From Macrocybe gigantea (lineage: Eukaryota; Basidiomycota; Agaricomycetes; Agaricales; Callistosporiaceae), in the NCBI GenBank assembly GCA_011319805.1, contig SJRY01000022.1, forward strand, positions 62,001-126,000: a stretch of 64,000 nt of DNA. The letters run 5' to 3'. Numbering within the stretch: the stretch's first letter is position 1; each line of letters begins with the position of its first letter. A program made the translations under genes and the position numbers. The notes under the pieces are model-generated. The model had not been told where the DNA came from. It was given only the letters and a program-made list of their open reading frames with translations, and searched no databases. Below, piece after piece: positions 56,101-64,000 of the stretch.

Positions 56101-56852
56101 AGCGGGCTCGGGCTCGGTACGGCCGAATGGTGCAGCGTGTTGGCGGGCGTGCTGGAGCGTAGGCGGGACTTTGAGCGGCTGCCCTCCGACGACGACGAGT
56201 CGGACGACGGGACTCTGAAGTGGAACACGAACGGCACGATGTCGAGGTCGAGCCACAGCTTCGTGCACAGATTCGGTACCTGATGATTGTTGCACGGTGC
56301 GCGCTTCGGGTGTCAGAAGTCGTTCGAGGAAAAGAAGGAGAACACGCAGCCGGCGTGGTACGCACCTCGCGGAGGAGATCCAGCGTCAGGCCCGCGCCGA
56401 CAAACTTGCATTGGTGTGTGCGCGAGTACGCTCGCAGGCGGTGGTACACATGGTCCTCAATCTCCTTCGCGTTCCGCTCGGCCTGGTCCGGCGCAAAGCT
56501 GGTGTACCACGTCCCAAAGTCGGTGTTGTACATCGTGTCGTGGACCGAGATCGCAATCTCGTACTTGGTCTTGTCGGGCAAGGGGGACCCCGCGATGCCT
56601 ACCCACATCGGCTGCGTCGCGAAAGGATGGTGAAGAGGAACATGCTGAGCTCGGGGCTATTCCGTGCGGGGCTGCGAGGAAAGTAGGAGGACTTACGGGA
56701 AGAGTCGCATACGTCGCAGACGGGGTATTGTATTTCAACTCCGGGAGCGAGTGGGGCTGGTTCCGCCATGTCGTGTACCTCTCTGGGCTCGACTGGGCCG
56801 AATGGCGGGCGCTGTGGTTACGGCGGGATGCGTTCTGCGTCGTACCCGTCAT
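53152..56852 (-). CDS. Trehalose phosphorylase (GT4, retaining; CCG-9 type)
   Basis: Catalyses reversible phosphorolysis of trehalose to glucose and glucose 1-phosphate; common in basidiomycetes. The start at 56852 gives MTGTTQNASRRNHSARHSAQ. Blocks in order are YEIAISVHDTMYNTDFGTWY, TSFAPDQAERNAKEIEDHVY, KFVGAGLTLDLLREVP, IVPFVFHFRVPS, a Ser-rich insert, FLSLLDVDATWYVPTPSPTA, NIHSVLQG, MQGLIPLIRRANPDVPIVFR, SHIEIRSDLVD, DVWQYLWQHIKLADVFISHP, GLNKTLDPWDAQFYFGMLRD, GYIIQFAQFDPSKGIPSVID, and the GT4 donor region ISSRKGYEIAVSAAQHAGTP then GVALQIRHGETGLLVG. Eight or more introns. After the GT4 fold the frame runs on for about 230 residues of Glu/Gly/Ala-rich low complexity and ends KLRFDGRPLSEIVWDLVETS. 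With the Ser/Ala-rich insert this makes it clearly longer than the usual about 735 residues. The start and the long tail are the weak points. Confidence 0.85.
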
Positions 56853-57753
56853 GGTGATCGACGTTCGAAGCTTTGCAGTCACCCCTGACGAAAATCGTGC
56901 AAGCTGGTGGTAGCAGTGGCGATAGCAAGGCGCCTGCGTCAGGGCTGGTGGGAAAGATGATAAAGGGACAGACGAAAAGCGCCCCTTACCCTGAGTCGCT
57001 CTAGCCCGAGACGGAGCACGGTAGAGTTCGGTGAGCAGGGAGGTTCGAGACAGCTCTACTGGCAATGGCCGATCGCATGAGACACGAGGACAACCAACGC
57101 CGTCATCGCCGGTCCACCCAGTCTCCCTGCTCTCACAGAACCACGGCTGGCATCAACGACGTCGCCCTCACGGCGATGCTGGTGATCGCGGGCTGGACGT
57201 TAACAGTTGCGTCACCGAGGCGCTCGCAGCATCTGACATCAACGCCGTTCGCCCGGCGTGCCTGGAGGCTTCCAGTAGCGCCTTACATCCCAGCGGCTAT
57301 TGTCCTTGTCATCAAAGACTTATCTTTCTCGACATCAGCAAGTCATCCGCCGCAGAGTGACTTCTACTTACCTTTTAACTGGCAACCGTGGAGAGACAAT
57401 CTGGCAACTGGGATCTTGAGGCGCCCGCGATATAAATTTACGTCTCGGCTGCGGTACTTGTGCTGAAAGGCGCGCTACACCTCTTTTTTTGCCTTCCTTT
57501 GTAGAGCAAAATCATTCAAACTTGGAAAAGCGTCACGATCCTGTGGAAAACACGATACGTTTCGACATCCAGGAATATCACCTCCTTCTCAAGTCGTTTC
57601 TGTATCCTGTGGTATCAATCGACTATCTCATACAAAACAAAGAAGCTAAAACGTGGCGTGGAGACAAGAAATTTGTTGCTTCCTGGTTCTTGACTTTGAA
57701 CACTTTTGAAATGTCTTGGGAGAAAAGGGCCAAAAAGAAAAAAAGAAAAACTT
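56853..57753. other. Intergenic region upstream of trehalose phosphorylase
   Basis: About 900 nt. A frame continues upstream of the chosen start to 57065 but has unnatural composition and is taken as leader. Plus-strand frames at 57065-57466 and 57489-57839 have no family features. Confidence 0.5.
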
Positions 57754-60700
57754 TCAAACTGCTTCCGTCCCCGACCGCGTCACCCTTTCCTCACGCTCGT
57801 TCTGTTCTGCAAGAAATTCGTCCGCCGACTCGTACGTAGACAATCGCCTCCGATGATGATGCCCCTTCCCAGGCCTCGGTATCTCATCGGATTCCGCGTA
57901 CTCGTCGTCTTCATCCTCCTCGTCCGCGACCGCGCTATCCACACCTCTGATCTGCTCCTCCGGCACATGCGCCATCAAGGAGGACGGCCTTCCATCGGCA
58001 GTCGTGCTGACGTGAGACTTTGGACGACCCTGATCTAGATCTTTGTCCGGAATCTACAGCGAAGCATGACGAAGCAGAGGTCCCATCAATATCAACAGCT
58101 CGACCTCTCCGATCAGGATAACAAGAAAACGTCTTCTCCCAACTCACCGGAATACGGACGATAAACGCCATCAGAGTGGACACGGCCGCGAACGAAAACA
58201 CCGCCTTCAAGCTGACCGCATACGACTCCCTAGCCTTGGTCTGCAACTCTGGCGGCAAACTCGCGACCAGGCGTGCGGAATGACGGATCTTCATGATGAT
58301 CTGCAAGTGCCCATTCCGGGGTAAAATCAGCCCAATCACGTCATCCCATCAGGCAAAACGCCAAGAACAGGCATGAGAGTCGAGAACAGCGCTCACTGAC
58401 CTCCTCGGCATCAGGCGTCGTGATCCGTTTTCGGAGCTCGCTGTCGAGTCTCGACTGAAACAGTGCAGATGCGATCGCGACTCCACCGACTTGTCCTGGG
58501 TTCCGATTGCACAAAAGAGGAGAATCAATAAATTGACACGGAAGCAGCGGTGCTAATACTTGCCTACACCGCGGAAAAGTTGTCCGAAACCAGTGCCAAC
58601 AGCCATTTGCGACTCTACACAGTCCGTTACCGATTAATATGGCACAGAACCGTAACGTGATGATCGAATCCTCACCGGGCAATGTACCAACAGCGCGACT
58701 GCAAAAGATGGTCATCAATAACAATGTCACTACTACGAACACGAGGCCTTCTCTGACTCACTCAGCATAGTCTGAAGCACCACAGCGTTGCCAAAGCCCA
58801 AGGGAAACTGCCACAACCGATCGCGATCAGAAACTCATGCAAATTAGAAAGCTGTTCAGCCTCACGATGCACAACCACGTCAAAAGGGGCCCTGAATCCT
58901 CGCGAATCCGTGAAATGAGCGTAGCGCCAATGAAGGGCAGAATCCCAAAGATAGCACTGAGCGTCTTGTATTTCCCCGTGCGATGCATCACGTATCCCGC
59001 AAACACCGAGCCAACCGAAATGCCAATGCTGTTCGGCATGAGATGCAATCCTACGTTCCAGCGCACATCATCAGGAGTGATTATCTAGCTGGCCAATGCT
59101 TGTAGTCGTGAGAGGACGCGACGTACCCGCAGTCGAAGCGCTCGTAAGCATGACCGTCTGGAACCACATGGGAAAAAAGTACATGATCGCGAAATTACAT
59201 GTCGCAACCAAGAAATTGGACATCCCTACAAGGACGGGGATCTTTTGTCTCAGCAAGGCCGGTGCAAGCACGGGTTCCGGTGCGACGAAGAGCTCAATCA
59301 AGATGAATGAGACGGCCCCGACGCCCGCCACTGCGAGGGGTGCAATGACAGTGGGATGGGACCACTGCAAGTAAAATGTCGCATGAACGTCAAGGTCGCG
59401 GCGAGATATGGAAAGACGTACAGGAAGACCCTCGTTGTACCTTGAGCTAAGGAAGATCAAAACGGAGCCGACCTTATTTCCGGCTTTAATTAACGGATGA
59501 ACAGTTGATGAAAGTATTCGACGTTCACTGTTATCAAAAGAACGGTACTACCGCCATAGTCGATCCGTTTCAAGACGTCCTTTGTGCTCTTGCCCTTTCC
59601 CTGCAAGGTTATATTATTCAAGCGATTATTTCTTTCTTAGGTCCGAAGGGACTCACCGGAGTGACGTAACAAAGAAAGTAAGAAATCCATCCGAAGGAGA
59701 GAATGAACAAGGGGATTTGAATTAGAAAAGCCCCTCGCCATCCCAACCTGCAAGACGTCAATTAGGAACCGATAAAATGAAGACAGGAACCCAGGGTCCA
59801 AACCAGTCTGTAACAAATCCGCCGAACGGACCACCGAAACCTAACCCTAACTGAATATATGCGGCGAATTGTCAAACAGAATATAAACCAGCAAACGCGT
59901 AATTGGGTCAGAGTTGCCACTTACGCCATTGAATACGCTTCCCAGCCCTTGTGCCAACCCTCTTGTCTAGAATCAATGTAGCGCCACCATGACAGCGAGA
60001 TGATTTTCTCGACACTTACTCGCATGCTGTACATGTCGCTTATGATGATCCTAGTTGAAAGGTGAACATTTATCGTTCAGGGTTTCGCTTTGAAGACCCC
60101 AAACTTACGAAGACGTAGTGAACAAGCCACCGCCGCCGATTCCAGATATCTAACTGTGCATGAGCCGCCCAATTTCCAAGTTGAAAGAAAAGGCACAAAC
60201 GAATCTGGCGACAATGAGCATCTCCATATTCGTGGAGAACCCGCATCCGAGTATACCGACGCCAAAGCAGCAAAGAGCAAGAAGGCATGCCCCTTGTCGG
60301 CCGAGAACGTTGGAGAGCCGGCCATACAGAGGAGTGAAGGTGCATGTCGCGAGGAGGTAGCTGTTTAATTCGTGAACCTAGCGAAACGAGAACAAGGAGA
60401 CGGGGCTAGTCTTACGCCGTCCCCAGCCAGCTAGCCTGATTTGATTTGTTGAATTCCGACGATATGGACGGCAGCACTAACGACATTTGGTCAGCATCCT
60501 AGGGACGAATGGGAATGGCGGGCACAGAACTTGTAGGCACTAGGGTCTCTGATTGCAATCACAAGGTTAACAATAAGCACGGCGCATGAATTCAGCTGCT
60601 ACTGTACGGTTCAAACACTGAAAAAGCGTTCAGTGTCGGTAGGTTAGTCAAGCCATGTCCGGAAACGGTCATGATGCCTCACCGAAAGGAAAGTAGCCGA

Positions 60701-60859
60701 CCAGACCCCTGCCAAGATGCCATACCGTGTCGTAGCAGAAATCTCCAGTGGGCCCAGAAGGCGCGGTCCCACGGCCTTGAACGCGCTCGAGTCATGATTT
60801 TCTGGTAAAGAAGGCTGCCTAGAGAGCAAAGGATCGCGTTCTGAAGGACTGACGGTCAT
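57754..60859 (-). CDS. DHA2-type MFS transporter 2 (VBA/Fnx-like)
   Basis: Paralogue of the transporter at 20741-23556, with the same order of blocks. The start at 60859 gives MTVSPSERDPLLSRQPSLPE, then GPLEISATTRYGILAGVW. Further blocks are LAPALLRQKIPVLVGMSNFL, NFAIMYFFPMWFQTVMLTSA, STAG, HLMPNSIGISVGSVFAGYVM, HRTGKYKTLSAIFGILPFIG, a QVGGVAIASALFQSRLDSEL loop, and the terminal helix AFIVRIP. The cytosolic tail is acidic then basic (ADEEDEDDEYAESDEIPRPG; RRRLSTYESADEF), stopping at 57754. More than ten short introns. Substrate unknown. The dileucine-like ERDPLLSRQ at the N-terminus resembles vacuolar sorting signals of related carriers, which favours the vacuole; this is inference. Confidence 0.84.
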
Positions 60860-63800
60860 TAGAGAACGTAAACGAGCTCAGTTTGAGGAAAAAAGAGACA
60901 AGTCCTGCGAGACTGGCTGAAGGGACTGGGTATGTAAGAGAGTTGCTCACGCACGACAAGCGACCAGCGGTTCCTGGCAGTGGTGATGCGAAGTTTTCCC
61001 AACCACCATGACATGTGACCAATTTCGTTTGCGATGTTTGTACCAAGTTTTCAAGCACGCAAACACCAAAATTCGCGACAATCCTCTACGCGAAAGCTGG
61101 CTGAAATCCTTTGTTTTCTTATTTTTTTTTGCGCCGCCATAATTAAGTTCTATCGCCCTCTGACTAAACGAGTTAACCCTAATTGAGGTGCGTTCAATTG
61201 TGAACCCATGTCGCCAGGAACTGATAAGAAGCACAATTAAAACGCTTTTAGTGTCTCTTGATCTAACAATGGCCGCCGACGAGCTTGGCCATTGCAGCGC
61301 AGCTAACAGCATTTCTCGCGAAGCTTCCGACCATAAGATCTTCTGACTCGATCTTCTGACGTAGTCATCATCGTTTACGTCGGGACCGGGCACGATAGCA
61401 CAGGATATCAGGAAAGTGCTCTGAATGGCGTGATATCCACTGACTGGAACAAGGACAATACTAAAGAAAAAAAATCCTGTATAGAAATTACCACTTTGCA
61501 GCCAGAGGCCTAATTACCGTGCCTCGTTCCTGAAGTAATTCCCGTCCTTCGAGATCAGAACAGACGTTGACAGGCCTACGCAAGCCTGACGATCTCCGCC
61601 CCAATTTAATCTCAGCGGCTCTGAACTTGGTCGGTTCGTGATCGGTTCGCACAGGACCTACATCCACCCACAGGGCGTTTACTAATTAACTAGATACAGT
61701 TCATCTAACGCGACATACAAGACCGACGGGACCGGCAAATATTTCAGGCGCGACGACTGTATCCGTACGTTCTAACAGCTGCAACTGTTTCGCAGCTAGG
61801 ACAAAGTTTGTCATAGTTCGGGGCTGGAGACACCAAAATGGAAGTCATCAATTCCACCTTTGCAAGGTGTACTTACAGTATTGTTGAGGGTACTGATGGC
61901 TGTGGAGTCGGATGGTAAAGCAAATAGGATAGGATACGATCAGGGTGGTAGGGAGGAGGTCGTGTGAGTGTTGGCACTTTTCGCCTGAGGACCCGAATTC
62001 ACTCACTACTGCCAGCAGGTTTGCTTGCATGTAGGTGGAAGACAGTCGGGCGGATGATCAGGACTGAATTTACAGTATCTATCATTGCAGGCGACCTAAT
62101 GAACGTCATGAGGTCGTGGCAAAGGGCAAACACAGTCATGCAAGATACCTCTTCATCGGGCTTTGAGATGGCGATATCAGCTTCTCGTCCCCGACGTTGA
62201 CCATGGGGGGGAGACCTCACCTGCTGAATCCTGTGGCCACACCGGAGAAAGACGTGGCATACGCTGAGGAGAAACGTTCATATGACGTTGAGCTAGCTGT
62301 ACATCAGCAGAACTTACAGGCGGCGGCGACACATAGTGAGAGAGGGTGTGAGTTTGAAGAGTGGTGGGATGGTACTCTGAAGTTTGTACTCGGCGAAATT
62401 TCGAGGCAATCTTATACGCAGCCCTGCGGCTGTGAACACGAGATAAGCAATTATTACTCCTCTTTGTCATCAGCATTCAGCTGGGCGACTCGTAAACGAA
62501 ACATAGATACATGGAGATCACCTTCTAGAAGAAGAAAAATTTCCTCGAGCGTGATGATGAATTTCCGCGCGGGTGCGCAAAAAAATTTTTCGAAGTGTCT
62601 GCACACTAGACTTAGTTGGTACTCGAATTGCGCCAACTTTCTGTCTGAAAAAGGCTATATTGTCAAATTTTTTGCCAATCACCTGAGAAAGGGTAAGGAA
62701 TAAAAAGGCGCCCAAGAATTGACGAGCGGTGAGACTGCCATCGACTGGATCTGTGTGTTTCTGCCAAACCGTCGCACAAAAAGTGGAGATCGAACTGGAA
62801 GTGATTGATGCAAAAGGCACTGATCGTTGATTCTGGTCGCATTGTGGCAGAAGAGAGTCATGTCTCGGGCGCTGCATTCTGTCTTGTCCTGTCAATGTCA
62901 AAGCGCGTGAAATGCTCCAAGATTGGCGACAATGACGGCCCATCGCAGCCGTGTGGCACAATTTCCGGCTCTGAGTCCATTGGCACGTTAGCAACGAGTG
63001 AGAAGATGTCAAACCTCGGGCCAGTTTCCATCGACTCGCAAGTATTCAGAACTTCCTCAAGCGCTATTTTTGCGTTCAAGAAGAGAGGCCCCCTTGAAGG
63101 GTCCAAGTTCATCTTTCTGTTCCGATGTGATCTCGCTTCAGATGCTGGTTACGGCATGGATCGGTTTGATCATGCTCCTTCAACGGCACTATCCTATTGG
63201 AAAATTCAGTCCATACGTTCAGGAGATATGTGCATTCATCCAACGTGTTTGACGACACCTCTCGAGGATATTAGACCGGCATTCAGACAGAACGCCGGAC
63301 TTCACCAATCTCATTTACATCTCGTCCAAACATCTTCTTCATGATTTCTGGTGCCGCACATGTCCGAGGAACCGCTCTTTTCCCACCTTCCACCGCTCAC
63401 GGATCGGGGCTCTTAAACATAGCATCCCAAACTCTGTGACGCCGAAAATGCCCAGTAAGGGATTCTTCTTAATGATACAGACATAGATCGAGCCAAGAAC
63501 ACCTGAGGGGTCTTTGGAATAGTACATTGCGTTGCCCGTACATGTCGCACGTCAATCAGGAATGACAGAACCTTTCTAGTGGCTTACATCTACTGGGATA
63601 TTCAATCGTCGACTGCATTTTTAATGGGTACAGAAACAACATTCAGGACATTTTAGGCAGGAACCCAACGATGGATAGACGGCCTGCGACTCATCGAATC
63701 ATTGCTTTCCACAGCGACATAAACAACTAACATCGCGTGCCCATGGCTGTGTTTCCCTGATCCTCGTAGCGCTCGTAAAGCGCTGTAGCTATACCAGAAA

Positions 63801-64000
63801 AATTTTAGAAACTGAAGAAAACAGTTAAGTCGCGGTCCCAACTAGTCTTTGTCCGAGACGAAAACCCGGGCTATGTTTGGTTGCATCTCACAGGTGTCCG
63901 GTCATCTGACTAACTTGGCTTGGGGTGTTTCGTCGCCACATATGGGCAGGGCAACCCCGCCGGGTACCCCGACTTCGCCAACTTGGTGATTACCAGCGGC
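60860..64000. other. 3.1 kb without a defensible gene
   Basis: Promoter of MFS 2 at the left. Competing frames of 60-180 codons on both strands occur at 62197-62703, 62518-63012, 62805-63344 and 62858-63112. A coding-like patch on the plus strand at about 63300-63490 could be the remnant of a gene, as could the antisense frame 63339-63527. None shows a domain or coherent splice sites. Confidence 0.55.

Noticed and set aside
1..64000. CRISPR array, prokaryotic operon, phage or tRNA/rRNA genes
   Set aside because: No regular spaced repeats, ribosome-binding sites or cloverleaf structures were recognised; gene structure is eukaryotic throughout.

Overview
This window reads as nuclear DNA of a filamentous basidiomycete, most likely a wood- or litter-decaying Agaricomycete. 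Genes are broken by many short GT-AG introns (about 45-80 nt), spacing is compact, and the gene content is typical of mushrooms: an AA14-type lytic polysaccharide monooxygenase, DUF6593 proteins, a BTB protein, an F-box/LRR-like protein, trehalose phosphorylase and a QDE-2/AGO-type Argonaute. No prokaryotic operon, rRNA, tRNA, CRISPR array or recognisable transposon was seen.

Layout. 0-4 kb: a small five-exon gene of unknown function behind a TATA box, preceded by a degenerate copy of its N-terminal peptide repeat, then mostly empty sequence. 4-13.5 kb: AA14 LPMO (-), secreted two-WSC protein (+), carnitine acyltransferase (+). 14.8-18.5 kb: three DUF6593 paralogues, all on the minus strand, with a GFA/CENP-V-fold gene between the second and third. 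18.9-27.1 kb: autophagic lipase ATG15 (+), a DHA2-type MFS transporter (-), and a Rap1/Myb-type telomere-protein homologue (+) with a badly interrupted frame. 27.3-36.9 kb: two tandem membrane-anchored GNAT acetyltransferases (-), a royal-jelly/Yellow-family protein (+), a BTB protein (+) and two tandem multi-pass membrane proteins (+). 37-48.4 kb: GH3 beta-glucosidase with a PA14 insert (-), F-box/LRR-like protein (+), Argonaute (+). 48.8-60.9 kb: CorA-like transporter (-), Ser/Pro-rich protein (-), trehalose phosphorylase (-), second MFS transporter (-). The last 3.1 kb has no gene I can defend.

These genes do not form one pathway. Loose themes are carbohydrate use (AA14, GH3, WSC, trehalose phosphorylase), acetyl-unit shuttling (carnitine acyltransferase), vacuolar function (ATG15, possible vacuolar MFS) and RNA silencing (Argonaute). 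Local tandem duplication is prominent: DUF6593 x3, GNAT x2, membrane protein x2.

The most consistent anomaly is that several otherwise well-conserved genes (AA14, carnitine acyltransferase, one DUF6593, Rap1-like, GH3, F-box-like, Argonaute) contain 1-2 nt frame breaks not explained by ordinary introns, mostly apparent losses in short homopolymers. ATG15, both GNATs, the GFA protein, the MRJP protein and both multi-pass proteins splice cleanly. Uncorrected long-read indels are the simplest explanation, with true decay as the alternative. I did not find convincing evidence of a wholly new biological system.
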